The notes under the pieces: generated by a model
What the model saw: the letters and a program-made list of their open reading frames with translations, nothing else
Databases searched by the model: none
What the model was told of the DNA's origin: nothing
Made by a program: the position numbers and the translations under genes
Shown here: positions 21,261-32,875 of the stretch, piece by piece
Layout: each line of letters opens with the position of its first letter
Numbering within the stretch: the stretch's first letter is position 1
NCBI GenBank assembly: GCA_039619475.1
Contig: CM077115.1
Location: 220,333,291-220,397,290, forward strand
From: Icerya purchasi
Taxonomy: Eukaryota > Arthropoda > Insecta > Hemiptera > Monophlebidae
Length of the DNA: 64,000 bases
Direction: 5' to 3'

Positions 21261-22690
21261 TATAATAATAATGATAATAATAGTAATAATAACAATACTT
21301 CTTCTGATAATAATAATATGAATAATTACAATAATAATCATAATAATAATAATGGTAATAGTAATAATAATAATACTAATAACAACAGTAGTAGTAATAA
21401 TCGAGATATCGTTCTTTTTCCTGCTAATTTCACTGGTTCCGTTCAGATTATATTGGAATCTCTTTCAGATAATAATATCGGCAGTCTTCACCCGTTTGCT
21501 GCCGCAAAATTCCTGTTTAAAAAAACTGCAGCGATTAGGGAAATTGTGCGAGCCGTCAGGAACAGGCTCCGATTATTTTTTAATAATATTTCCTCGGCCA
21601 ATGAATTTCTATTAGATAGTACATTTTTAGAACAACATAAACTTAAAGCCTTCATTCCGAGCTCTCTTTTATTTTCGTTTGGTATTGTGAGGGATATTCC
21701 GACAGATGTCTCGGGAGAAGACCTTTGCAAAGACATAACATCGTCAGTCCCAGTTATATCTATTCGACGTCTTAAAAAGCGAAAAGACGGTGAGCTTCGG
21801 CCTATTCCCTTAGTCGAGATTAAATTTCTTTCACACAAAATTCCCGAGTTTGTCCATTTCTTTCATCTCCGATGTTCAGTTGAACATAGCATAAAAAATC
21901 CCATTCAGTGTCGAGCCTGCTTCCGTTTTGGTCACACGGAAAAAATGTGTCGTAGTAAACCTCGTTGCGACAAGTGTGGTGAATCGCATCGAGCTAACGA
22001 GTGCCCCGAGCCTCTCTCGCAACCTATATGTCTTAATTGCAGAGGTCAGCATGAAACTAGTAGTCGTCAATGCCCCGTCTTCCAAGAACAGCTCGAGTTA
22101 AAAAAAATAATGGCGTTTGAAAACATTTCCTTCAGCGAAGCCCGCCAGTTTAAAAAAGAGAACCGCTCATCGTCCGCATTTTCTTTTGCGGATATAACCC
22201 GTAAAGAAAATCTTACTACTTCCCGTCCTAAATCTCACTTTTTCCATAAAAAATCTGTAACATCAAATCATAAAACTTTTTCACCAGCTCAATCTTACTT
22301 TCCTCCTCTTCCTTCTAATAACCGCAATTATCCAGACGGACTTTTCTTTTCAAACCATTCTTCGGTCAATAAATCTAGTCCCGTTACTAAAAACTCCGAG
22401 GTGCCAAATAATGCTCCGGCTAACCTTAATCTTTCCTTACCTGTATCAGCTCCCGAGGCAGCTGACAGGATGAATTTTATTTTAAACTTCCAAGAAATCT
22501 CTCCACAACTGCGCAGTAATCCTGAATTCCAAAAGTTAGCATATAAATTTTTCCACTTAATCCACTCATGTTCTACAGTAGAGAATCAAACAAATGAGTT
22601 TTTTTTTTTTTTTTCTTTTTTCTTTTCTCTTCTTTTCTTTTCTTTCTCTGTTTTCTGCTCTTCTCTCTTACTTCTTTTCTTTCGTATAGA
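21261..22690 (+). pseudogene. A2 ORF1, C-terminal part with three CCHC knuckles
   Basis: It resumes in the (AAT)n poly-Asn tract and continues through the central domain (SVQIILESLSDNNIGSLHPF) and three zinc knuckles at about 21908-21949, 21965-22003 and 22029-22073. A Ser-rich region follows. The end is uncertain: a T-run near 22600 and polypyrimidine sequence precede ORF2, and the open frame runs on to 22988, overlapping the ORF2 start. The Asn tract has fewer repeat units than in A1. Confidence 0.85.
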
Positions 22691-22977
22691 ACACTCTCTT
22701 AACAAGTCTCCCAAAATGAGTACCCAGAGTTTAAGAGTCGACTGTTTTAAATTAATCTCCTTCTTATATCTAAACCTTTTTACTTTTACTCAGTGGTTTA
22801 AACTTTTAAAGGGTCTAGCGCCCTTCCTCGGTAACTTAGTTTTACCTATTGCACATTCCTGCTTTTTTCCTTCTCATACTTCCTCTGTATATTCTTTGCC
22901 GCACTTGAACTGCAGCTGGTTGGCGATGGTCAATTTGAGCTTTAGCTTCATATGCTATTATGTTTTCTCCTACAAAT

Positions 22978-25900
22978 ATGTGTTCTAATTTAAAAGTTTT
23001 ACAGTGGAATTGCCGAAGCCTTAGAGCAAATAGAGGGTCCTTAGAGGCTCTGCTCAGTCAAAATGAGATTAACATAGCCTTGCTTTCAGAAACATGGCTT
23101 AAACAGAATACTCATTTCACCTGTAAAAACTATTATGCGATCAGGTCTGATCGGGATGATGGATATGGTGGCGCTGCAATTCTTATTAAAAAAGACATTC
23201 AATTTACTGAACACAATGTTCAACTTCCTCTTTCTTCCTCACTCCATGCCTTGAACATAGTTCATATTTCAATACCTTCCAAGTCTTCTGATCTCTTCAC
23301 ATAATATCTGTCTACATTCCTCCGTCTTATACCCTCCGGGACTTTTCTTTTTTACTCTTCCTTAATTCAATTCCTCATCCCTTTATCGTTGGAGGTGATT
23401 TGAACGCTCGCTCGCCGCTCTGGGGCTGCTCACATTACAACCGAAATGGTGTGATTCTAGAAGATTTTTTCCTCAACAATAACTTAGTTTTACTTAATGA
23501 TTCTTCGCCTACTTTTTTCAGAAACACTTCAGTTACTAGTTCTCTTGATCTTACCTTCTGTTCTTCTTCCATCAGTTTGCAACTTAGCTGGAGAACTTTG
23601 GATGGCACCTTTGGAAGTGATCACGTTCCTATCCTTATTTCCTTTTATGATTTCTCTTATCTTACTGTTTCCAAACCTGCTCTTAATCCTCAGTGGAATC
23701 TATACCGGGTTGACTGGGCTAAATTCAGCTCAGTGGTGGATTCCTATGTCTCAAGAATACAAGATATCTATGATTCTCAGTGTCAATATAACTCTTTCAT
23801 CCTAGCAATTACTAATGATCTTTCTTTGTCGTGTCCCTCTTCCAGTTTTCCCTCTCAAACTAAACATAAATCCTCTTCCTATTTATGGTGGAACGATGAG
23901 TGTAAACGTGCTTATGACCTTAGTTCTCGAACGTTCAAAACCTTTCGCTCCAATTCCACTTTGGAGAACTTTCTCGCACATAAACGGGCTAATGCCAAAA
24001 CTAGATTTACAATAAAAGCCGCTAAGAGAATGTCATGGAGAAAGTACTGCTCTTCTTTTACACGAAATACCCCTCTCTCGCGGATTTGGAGTCTTGCCAG
24101 GGCTTTTAAATCTTCGTCTGCCGGCCATTCCTCTAACCACTTCCTCTCTGATGACAACCTTTCTATCTTTATCGACTCAATTGCCCCTCCTTATGTTCCA
24201 TGCCTCGAGGAAACGATGTTATCGTCTACTCCTATCCTCTCTCCTCATTTTCTTACCTCTCCTTTTCATATTAATGAGCTCCAACTTGCCTTACATACGG
24301 CGTCTAAATCCTCACCAGGAATCGACGGAATTCCTTACCTTGTTGTCCAAAATCTGTCTGACAGTGCTCTTCAGTTCCTGAATTCGTTGTTTAATTTCTT
24401 TGTTGATACATGCAATACTCCATCCTCTTGGAACACATTTATTATCATCCCCATTCCCAAAAAGAACTCCTCTTCTTTTCGACCTATCTCACTCGCCTCC
24501 TGCCTTAGAAAGCTCTCTGAGAGTATTCTCAATAGGCGTCTCGTTTGGTGGTTCGAAAACTTGAATATCCTTCCTAGCAATATGTTTGGTTTTCGTCCGG
24601 GCCTTGGTCCAGCTGATTGTATAAGTCTTTTTGTATCCGATATATATAAATCTTTTATTGACAAAAAATACACCTTGGCAGCCTTTATTGATATCTCTGC
24701 TGCTTTCGACAATGTTTATCTTCCCTGCCTTCAAGGAAAAAAGGTTATCCATTAGTATTCCTCCTACTTTCGTTGATCTTGTTCTCAACCTTATGCTGAA
24801 TCGATCTATCCGTTAGTCTTCTGCAACAGATTCTCCTTCAAGAAAGGTTTTTCGTGGTCTTCCGCAGGGCTCTTGTCTCAGTCCCACTTTGTTTAATATC
24901 TATATGCTCAATGTTGCCACTCTTCCTATTTCTTCCTCTTCCCTGTTCTATGCAGACGATATTCTCCTTTACTCCTCAGCTATGGATATTACAACTGCCA
25001 ACGAGGTACTTAACAGATCACTGTCCGTCTTGGAACTTTCTCTTTCTTCTATTCATCTATCTGTGTCTTCTTCTAAATTCTCCTGCGTTATATTTTCTCT
25101 CCGTCCTTACAATTTAGCCACTGTCAATGTTTCTCTGAATAATCTTCCTATTTCCCTAGTCAACTGTTTTTGCTATCTTGGAGTGTTTCTAAATAGCCGC
25201 TTGTCCTTCTTTGAGCACATTAATTTCTTTAATATTTCTTGCCGCAAACGACTCAACCTGTTCAAGGCCCTGTCACATACGAGATGGGACGGTGATCCTC
25301 AAATCCTAATCCTGCTGTACAAATCAATCATATTATCTAAACTAGATTACTGTTCCTTCATATATGGCAATGCCTCAAAATCTCTCCTCTCTAAACTGGA
25401 TTTAACACAAAATTTGGTTCTTCGTTTTTGCTTAAGGGCGCTTAATTCCACTCCTATTCCAGCTCTTCTTGCTGAATCGAATATAAAACCGTTGTTTATC
25501 CGACGATCACATTTAGGATACAGTTTCCTTGTAAAAAGACTTTCTATCTCATTTTCTAAGATTCGTCTCACATACCTCTCTATCTTTCATAAATGGCGCT
25601 TCTCTCCTAATAAATGTCCTATCTTAGCTCTTATTTCTCATCGTTTAGACAAATTCTCCTCCTATACTATTTCCCACAGTAAACTTCCTTATTTTATTTT
25701 TAACTTCTTCGTGTTTTTTCACCCTCCAAAACTCTTTTCTCTTCCTTCATCATCCAAAACTTCTGGATCCGCAGTTGTCAATCAAGAATTTAATTTTCTT
25801 ATTAATTCCTCGTTTCCTTTTCATTCCTTAATATTTACTGATGGTTCCAAGAGTTCAGGAGGAGTAGCTGCTGCCTTTTTCTCTCCAGCCAATAATTCCG

Positions 25901-26715
25901 CTCAATCCTTCAGGCTCCCGGCTTTTTGCTCCATCTTTTCCGCAGAACTTTATGCCATTCTTCGAGCCGTTATATTTATTTCCTCAACTCGTTCTTCTGA
26001 TAGATACTTAATTATATCAGACTCCAAAAGTGCTCTTCAGGCTATATCCTCTCCCTTTCCCTCATATTCCCTCGATTTTATTGTTTTCCGTATACGTTCT
26101 CTCATCTATAGTCTTTCCCTTTCCCATTCCATTTCCATCGACCTGCTTTGGGTTCCAAGTCATGCGGGTATTGATGGTAACGAGACGGTGGACTCCTTAG
26201 CACGCTTAGCGTTGCACTCTCCACATTTTGTTAAAAAGATTCCTGGTCACAACATACTTCCCCTCTCCAAAAGAATGCATGTCAGACTTTGGTCGGATGT
26301 GTATCCTTGCTCCTTTTCCAATCCTAACTCATTTTACCTTTTTATTCAGCCTAGTCCTCCTTCTTGTTCTTGGTTCTATCATTTTCCTACTCTTAAACGT
26401 TTTTCCATCATTACCATCTGCCGTCTGCGGTTCAATCATACCTTGCTCCCATCCTTTCGGCATCGTTTTGCTCTTTTCCCATCCCCTTATTGTCCTTTGC
26501 ACTCTGGCGACTGTTCCTTTGTTTGTGATCCTGACCACGTGCTGTTTGAATGTGCCAGTCTTTCCTCCGAGCGTAATATCCTGTACGTTCAGCTGTTAAA
26601 GCTGAATTATCCTACTCCATATAGTGCTTCCTATATCTTAGCTTTGCCGTCATCCAATGTGGTTCCTATTCTTGTCTCTTTTCTGTCATCGATCTCTGAC
26701 CGGATTAAAATTTAA
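22978..26715 (+). pseudogene. A2 ORF2: endonuclease / reverse transcriptase / RNase H, broken
   Basis: ATG at 22978 starts MCSNLKVLQWNCRSLRANRG. Endonuclease runs to about 23640 (LLSETWLKQN, GDLNARSPLWGC, SDHVPI), RT to about 25300 (NMFGFRPGLGPADC, AAFIDISAAFDN, GLPQGSCLSP, YADDILLY) and RNase H from about 25830 to 26200. RNase H acidic residues lie in FTDGSK, SAELYA, ISDSKS and GNETVD. A C-terminal CPLHSGDC...DPDHVLFEC region follows, with the stop at 26713-26715. Lesions shared exactly with A1 are a frameshift near 23300, a frameshift near 24740 and a TAG at 24814-24816. I see no further break after 24889. Confidence 0.92.
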
Positions 26716-26773
26716 TCTTTAATCTACTGCATTTGTCCTGGGTAGCTGCCCTTAGTCGGCCAAGCCCAAAAAA

Positions 26774-26785
26774 AAAGAATCAATA
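26774..26785. repeat. Target-site duplication of A2, right copy
   Basis: It matches 16529-16540. B 5' UTR sequence continues from here. Confidence 0.9.
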
Positions 26786-26997
26786 AGAAACGTGAACCGC
26801 AAGTAATAGTTAATTTAAGCAAATATAAGGGGAACGAGCTCACCGATTTCGGATGCTTATCAGTAAGTTGCAGGCGAGAACAATTATCCGCGTAGAGAAT
26901 AGCGATATACGAATAGAATTATCGGAATACCGTTATCGCACGAAACAATGAACGCGTAAGAAACAACTGATAATTTCACTACTATATCATGAACCCA
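26786..26997 (-). mobile_element. Element B, distal 5' UTR (5' end of B)
   Basis: It lies between the right duplication of A2 and the point where E coding sequence resumes at 26998. It is non-coding. By position and by the in-frame continuity of E it must be the first 212 bases of B, separated from the rest by A2. Confidence 0.8.
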
Positions 26998-27640
26998 ATC
27001 TTCTATTAACCAGGAGTTTCTTATGTTATTCTTGTCTAGTTCCCACGCTATTTTTCATTGCTCTAGGCTTTCTTTTGGAATCTCTGTATTTGTGCTGTAA
27101 GTCCAGGGGGATTTTCTTGATTTTAAACGTCGAGTAGGCGCTGTATTTATTTCCACTGAAATCGGGAGGCTTTGGTTCTCGTTAAACTTTTTCCAGTCCC
27201 TAGCTAATTCGTTCTCTCTTCGTATATTCGGAGGAGGTATATTGGCTAAAATCGGTCGCCACTGGGCAGGTGTTGATTTTAGTGAACCAGATATTGTGCG
27301 ATAAGCTTCGTTTAGAACTACATCGACTTTTTTAGTATGAACACTATTGCACCACACAGAGGAGCAATACTCGGCAACTGAGAACACTAGTGCTAGTGTG
27401 GAAATCCGCAGCACCCCTGCCCTTGCACCCCAGCTAGAGCTGGCTAACCTTTTAATTAGGTTTACTCGAGTTTTTAGTTTTTTAGATAGATTTTCCAAAT
27501 GTTTGTTGTAGGTAAGCGACCGACCCAATGTGACGCCAAGGTATTTAGGAAATTTGCAGTTTTTGAGTTGAACACCTTTGAAAACAACAGAAGCTTCCAT
27601 ATTAGCTGAACGATTAATTAGATGGAAGTTTCACTCTAGT
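26998..27640 (-). pseudogene. E ORF2, reverse transcriptase thumb/connection region
   Basis: The peptide includes FHLINRSANMEASVVFKG, KYLGVTLGRSLTYNKHL, KLKTRVNLIKRLASSSWGA, LVFSVAEYCSSVWCNS and NIPPPNIRRENELARDW. It reads on through a stop near 27055 (ESLEQ, stop, KIAWELDK) to NSWLIED at the junction. This YLGVTLDR-type segment, followed by the RTGHGRC/HIVEECP end at 9872-10148, is a familiar arrangement in animal non-LTR elements. I do not assign the clade. An in-frame stop also lies upstream of 27600, so it is a relic. Confidence 0.85.
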
Positions 27641-27660
27641 TAGACATACACACTAAACAT
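26998..27660 (-). mobile_element. Element E, 5' part (outer host of the nest)
   Basis: This holds the thumb and connection region of a reverse transcriptase, cut at 26998 by B and continued at 10148. On the upstream side recognisable coding fades near 27640-27660, so E is strongly 5'-truncated. Together the two parts give about 1 kb. Confidence 0.8.
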
Positions 27661-27969
27661 AAGGATTGTTTATGTATTCAATACGCATACTTATTCTTCT
27701 TTAAGTAATACAGCAGAAAAATATCGGAAACGAAAGAAGAAATAATCACAGAAGAAAATATATTATCTGAATTATCTGATGGAAATAATTATGACATAGT
27801 TTGGTTTTTTTTATTCCCTACACCATTCCTTCAGCTATTTCACTACTTCCTTTTTCCATACACCAATACTGTTTTCGTTTAAAATGTGATTGGGAATATT
27901 ACTCATTATTTTAATTAAGACCGAATTGTCTATGTTATCGATTCGTAGATTAGACCCTCTAGGATAAAT
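27661..27969. other. Short stretch with an unassigned minus-strand peptide
   Basis: The minus strand at about 27960-27835 reads PRGSNLRIDNIDNSVL and VWKKEVVK before a stop. It may be a decayed coding end of another element, but I could not place it. Nothing else is seen. Confidence 0.3.
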
Positions 27970-29215
27970 GTATTTATTTTTTATTTTTTTTTCTTGCTTG
28001 GGTATTACCCTGGGCTTGTCAATAATAGACAATTACCCATCAACACGTGTAGATAGCAGCAATTAGGAGTAACAAGGAATGGAATCTAACAAAGAATGCT
28101 ATACCAAGGATGGAGAAACAATAACAATCAACGTCGAAAAATGCCAAACGTATGCATCCTGAAAAGAAAAGGAATGACGAAGGTAAGAGCAAAAGGAGTT
28201 AGCTGTCCCATACCATGGCCACATCTGCAATTACAGAGCCCACAGTACAAACGGACAAAGGAATCTGGCTACAAATAATTAAAGAAAAAGAAACACGGGA
28301 TATTTAAAAAGCAGTTAGAGCCACCAAGCACGAAACCTATATAGAACACAGCGCTTAGCGTCCGTAAACAATTATCCGAAAGTTCAATGACTTTCTCCAT
28401 CACTATAAAGCATATAGTTCTTAATTATGAACCATTAATTATATTTATGGCGACGACTGCAAAAACAGCCTCAAAGGCACCATAAATATCAACAAAGGTA
28501 GCTAGGGTACAATTTTTCTGGATAAACGATTTATAGAAGAAAAAAACACAATCAGTAGGACCTCGACTAGAATGAAAACCATACATGTTGTTAGGCAAGA
28601 CATTATTGTTTTCCAGTCACCAAACCAGCCGCCGGTTCAACATGGATTCGAAAAGTTTCCTCAGACAACTTGCAAGAGAAATGCAACGGAAGGACGAGGA
28701 ATTACTATCCTTGTGGATGAGAACGATGATAAAGAATTTCCGTGACGGAGGAGCGGAACCTAGATGGAGAATAGAGTTGAATAGATTTAAGAGTATTTTA
28801 AGATAATATTCAAGAAGATTCTTAAGAACAGTATAAGATAATCCATCTATGCTAGGATTTTTCGGGAACGCTGATAATAATTCATTAAAAGTGAACGGAA
28901 AAGTTAGAAAATGCTCAGAATGGCTTGCGACAGAGATAGAAAGGTCAAATTCATCAAAGTTAGGAACATAGGACGGAGCAACACAATCGCAGAAAGCAGC
29001 TAGCTTGTTCTCCGAAACGCCGGAAGTAAAGGGATTTAAGGACTGAGGATTTCGGAAAGCCTTAGCCAAACTTCAAATTTATGAAAGAGGTGTAGATCTA
29101 GAAAAGGAAGAACAGAAAGCAGCCCAAGACGCCTTTTTTAAAACTTTTTTGAGAATAAATCGGAATTTGGCATTAACTCTTTTGTGAGCTAGGAAGTTTT
29201 CCGGAGCATTGAAGT
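27970..29215 (-). mobile_element. Relic I: B-like retrotransposon with a large internal deletion
   Basis: On the minus strand 29215-28430 aligns with B ORF2 from about 13690 to 12900, and 28330-27970 resembles the 3' UTR and 3' end of B. About 2 kb of B, including the rest of RT and RNase H, has no counterpart. The 3' end has the family stem (TGGG 28011-28014, CCCA 28036-28039) and an A-rich tail (27970-27993 as T-run). Confidence 0.75.
28430..29215 (-). pseudogene. Relic I ORF2 fragment (reverse transcriptase N-terminal half)
   Basis: The longest open piece (28617-29069) reads LAKAFRNPQSLNPF, NPSIDGLSYTVLKNLLEYYL, FRCISLASCLRKLFESMLNR and stops at RRLVW. This parallels the SLASCLRKLFESMLNKRLVW segment of B. 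Flanking codons on both sides are recognisable but shifted and interrupted. It is more divergent from B than A1 is from A2, so it is an old copy. Confidence 0.8.
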
Positions 29216-29660
29216 TTCATTTGATATGTGTAAAAAATAATATCTTGCTCTTTAAAAACTTGCCTTAACTAGCCATATTGTTCCGAAGAAAGCAGGCTGA
29301 TTTTAACCACGCGATTGTCAATGCCTTCTCGCCTAGTAATCGGATTTGGTTATAACGAGTTCTATTCTCTCCTGCGCTTTTTTGAAATTTTGCACTCCAT
29401 GTACGAAGATGGGTGGTGGCTTGGGAATGGACGGTGCGGAATTATTCATTAAACTCGTTTGGGCTGAATGGCTTTCTTCATCAGAATCGTTTTCGTCGTC
29501 TGTTAAGAAGGCCTCAAATCGATTGCGAGTCATTTTAACGCGTTTCTTATTATTATTAAACAATGGCAGATTGCTGCTTTTTTCCTTTTTTCACGTTAAC
29601 TTTTTGCCAATCATTTTCCTCATTCTCACGCATATCGACTTCTTCGCCACTACAACTTTG
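29216..29660 (-). pseudogene. Relic J: N-terminal part of a Jockey-like ORF1 (gag-like)
   Basis: The minus strand gives ENEENDWQKVNVKKGKKQQ near 29650, then MTRNRFEAFLTDDENDSDEE and PKPPPIFVHGVQNFKKAQER, and in another frame VVKISLLSSEQYG and LRQVFKEQDIIFYTYQMK. The PPPIxV and FYTYQ blocks are the conserved pre-zinc-knuckle region of Jockey-type ORF1 proteins. The zinc knuckles are missing because similarity stops at 29216, where relic I begins. At least two frame breaks are present (near 29340 and near 29570). Confidence 0.6.
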
Positions 29661-29900
29661 ATTTGTTCATTGCACATTGTTTTACGATAAGAGAGCGAAG
29701 TGTTGATTATCGATAACATTTTGATTCTGTGCGTAATTAATATTCGACTGTAAAAATATTCCAAGTTTTCGACAATCGGCGCGAAAACAAGTACGCGCCG
29801 TGCGGTGAAGATACCTGTTGATGAGCCTGCCGCAACAACGTTGTAAAAGACGGATTAAACGTAGCCCGGTTGAACGACTTGGCTAGAACAATTACCGTTA
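29661..29900 (-). other. Possible 5' UTR of J
   Basis: A slightly GC-richer leader (CGGCGCG, GCGCCGTGCGG near 29780-29805) lies upstream of J ORF1. It could be the 5' UTR of that element. The limits are guesses. Confidence 0.3.
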
Positions 29901-32875
29901 TGTTGTCAACGTATAGACCAGTCGTGTAGATAAGTTGCCAGCTAGATAACGGTTGATTTCTAGAATGACGAGAGAATCATTCTAAATAATCAACAAGATT
30001 TAGAAGATTTTTTCGCCAACTTTCAATTTTGCGAGTTTTTTTTTTAAACGGAATTTTATTTAAGAATCAAGAAATAAAATGAAAATCAACCGACCTGTTT
30101 CAAAGTCGCATACAATCACACTTAACGGTAACCGTGGTTTGTACGTGAGTCGGAAAATTAATTTATCGATAATTGGTACATTTCGGTTGCTAGTGTTTGT
30201 TTTTATTGAATGTTGATAGAGAAATAAACTAACAGTCGTATTAACATCATTTCGAATCGACTGGGCTATTATCAGTTTCTCATTCCATCGCCTGACACCT
30301 TTTTCTTAATTTTTTTATATTTCGCTTCTATCGAGACAATTCTGAGCGGTTCGAAGGATTCGAGTAAAAAGGAGGTCTCGTAGGTTTCAGCCGTTTAGGA
30401 ATTTCAGGAGGTCACAGAGGAGTTATCAAAAGCTATGCGAACAAAGCGCGGATGTTAAACAGTTGCGTTTTCTATTTGAAAGCGGGAGAACATACGTTTT
30501 TCTGCATGACGAACATTATGTAAAACAGTCGGCTGCGTAATAAATTATACTTAGCGCCACATATTGCGCTAGTTGTGTCACTGAGCGTACATTTGAAACT
30601 ACTACATCGTACAAAATTATTAACTTTTGGCACCTTTTTTTCCTTATTTCTCGTTACTACGACCAACTTTTCCAACTTGGTTTCCCTTCTGTTTCTTTAG
30701 TACTTCTTGAGTATTCATTAACAACTTCCTTCATCTATGAACACGCTCTATTTTAGGCTCTTTTGTCTATAGCGAGACTGACTTAAATGCGAAGCAGACA
30801 AAAATGTCTGGTGAAAGCTATCGGCCAACGATTTGAGCTCTTGTGCCTTTTCGAGGTCAAGTACACCTGGCACGCACTGATATTTTGGGCAAGAATTTTT
30901 TGAGAAAGCGAAGCTCAAGTTTTTTAACATTATTAGGGTTAACATTAGCAGCATGATTTTTTTCAATCTCCGACGAATTAAGCTAAAACGTGCAATTAAG
31001 TTTATCACAAAAATCACCTGTAATTTTGTATCGCCCACACATGATGATGCAGCTCTTGGTACAAGTGCGCAGAATCGAAATAAAAAAGGTTTAAAAAAGT
31101 CGTACTCCACAGCGGTAGGCGACGTTTTTGTAAAGGTTACGGGATAATTCAGCAAGCCTCGCATGAGTAATTACCTGGTTTGTCGGATAATGCAACTGAT
31201 GATCACGGTATTTGTGAACGCGAGAATAATTCTCTGCGCGTTAAATGTAATATTTCGATTTATTCAATTTTAATTTACAAAGCAAAATTGTTTTCCTAAT
31301 TTCATTATTTTCACCGTAAGATGTTTACGAATCCATTGAGGAAATGTTGAAAGTATCAACGATGTCAAAGTAGATATATGTAATCTGGGCGGCCATAAAA
31401 AGGAGATTTCTCTGAAGGTTAAGAGTTAAATTGATACGAATTCGTAAAGCTTTCAAACGAAATCTTCGATAAGCAATTCTTATTTTTTCTTTCCGCTAGT
31501 ACCGCATATGTTAAACATCGTAATGGAATTAGAAGAAAGAAGGGGAATGTAGCTAATGTTGTTTTTCTCGCACACTTAAAATGTCAGCCCCAGTATGGAG
31601 GCGAAGTAAATCATCTTACGACGAACAGGAAACGAAGAAATAGAGTACACTCTAGGGTCCATTAGAAGAAAACCGCATAGGTTGATGTTCCTACGCGAAG
31701 TAGACCTTAGTCCTTGATAGAATTTGGAATCAGTGTGCAATATTACAGATGGTGTTTAAGCTATGAGCAGGTAGTTGTTTGTGTTTCTGAGCAAATCAAA
31801 TGTTGAGATAGCACTGGTAGGCTTCCTCAGCTTAAAAAAGAACCTACTTCATTCTAGAACTGAGGCTATGCAATATCTAGATCTCGATTGTCGATTAACA
31901 GCTATTATCTCCGCCCGGCTGGTAAAGTACCCGTGTATTTGATACGGACTCTCGCGCGTTTAATAACTCCGGAAGAAACTCTAAGCAGTCCGCGTGCATG
32001 CGGAAAATTTTTCTCCATTACCTTTCGGACAAGCAATAAAGTCGTAACAGTTCATTAAACTAGTAACGGTGAATAGTACATGCTGTCCTCGAATTTTAAG
32101 TTACGGGGACAATGAAACTCTACTGTAAACATGTAAAAATCTCCAATGAAACATGCGCTATTTTGCGTCCCTTAATATAACGAGTAATGATTGGGCCTGG
32201 CAATATCCAGAGCATGGCTCTTAATACAAAATCGAACTGTAATAACGGAATTTTTTGTAGTTTACCAAATTTATGAATCAGAAGAAGGTAACGCGAGTAA
32301 ATTCTACTTGTCTATCCTTATTTTTCCAAGACACGGTGTTATTTTCAGTAAAGCATTCGAGAATCAGTATTAAAAGAAGGTACTTACTACCGCTGAATAA
32401 GACCGGGGTTGGTCTAGTCAACTGTTTTCGAGATTTGAATAAAAGACATTCATAAAAAATCTTCATTCAAATGAAGGATTTTTTCTGCCATTTTTGGAAT
32501 TAATCAATGAGGATTTTTTCTTAACCGTCATATAAAATATATTTATCATCAACAAATTTAACAGAACCCGTTCGATTAAAAGTTTGCGGTTTGCTGGCAC
32601 ATTAGATCATATCACAATTTTCAATTACAAATGTATCGAGAAATCTAAATTACAAATGTGTCGAAACCTACTCAATGTGTCACTGGTGATTAATCTGTTC
32701 TAAACATCCGAAAGTCCCGTCGTTTTATGCAATTACGTCCTAAAAGTTATATACATATGTTATATAGATGGTCAAAAATAAGCTATTTTAAATTTATTTA
32801 CCACATCGTCCGGTCCCTATATTTCTAACCGATCCGTGCGACGCATCTACTAAGTATTAATTTAAAAATGCTTAC
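29901..32875. other. No recognised gene; one 138-codon frame of unknown nature
   Basis: A minus-strand frame at 30748-31164 (138 codons) is the longest here. It shows a hydrophobic patch and no motif I know, and a plus-strand frame overlaps it at 30953-31147. I cannot tell whether it is coding. No terminal repeats or transposon motifs are apparent in the rest. Confidence 0.4.

Larger units (their letters stand above)
21261..26773 (+). mobile_element. Non-LTR retrotransposon A2, 3' part
   Basis: This holds the rest of ORF1, ORF2, a 3' UTR of about 55 bases and an A tail (26768-26776). A stem of TGGG (26739-26742) and CCCA (26765-26768), with inner GCC (26748-26750) pairing GGC (26758-26760), lies directly before the tail. 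The full element without F is about 6.1 kb. The target duplication follows at 26774-26785. Confidence 0.93.

Noticed and set aside
21318..22988. A host protein with a prion-like poly-Asn domain
   Set aside because: The same frame carries three retrotransposon zinc knuckles and is followed by ORF2. The Asn tract is an (AAT)n microsatellite within ORF1.
10149..26997. R1-type insertion into 28S rDNA
   Set aside because: The flanks are other transposons (E and B) and not ribosomal sequence, so no site-specific rDNA insertion is supported.
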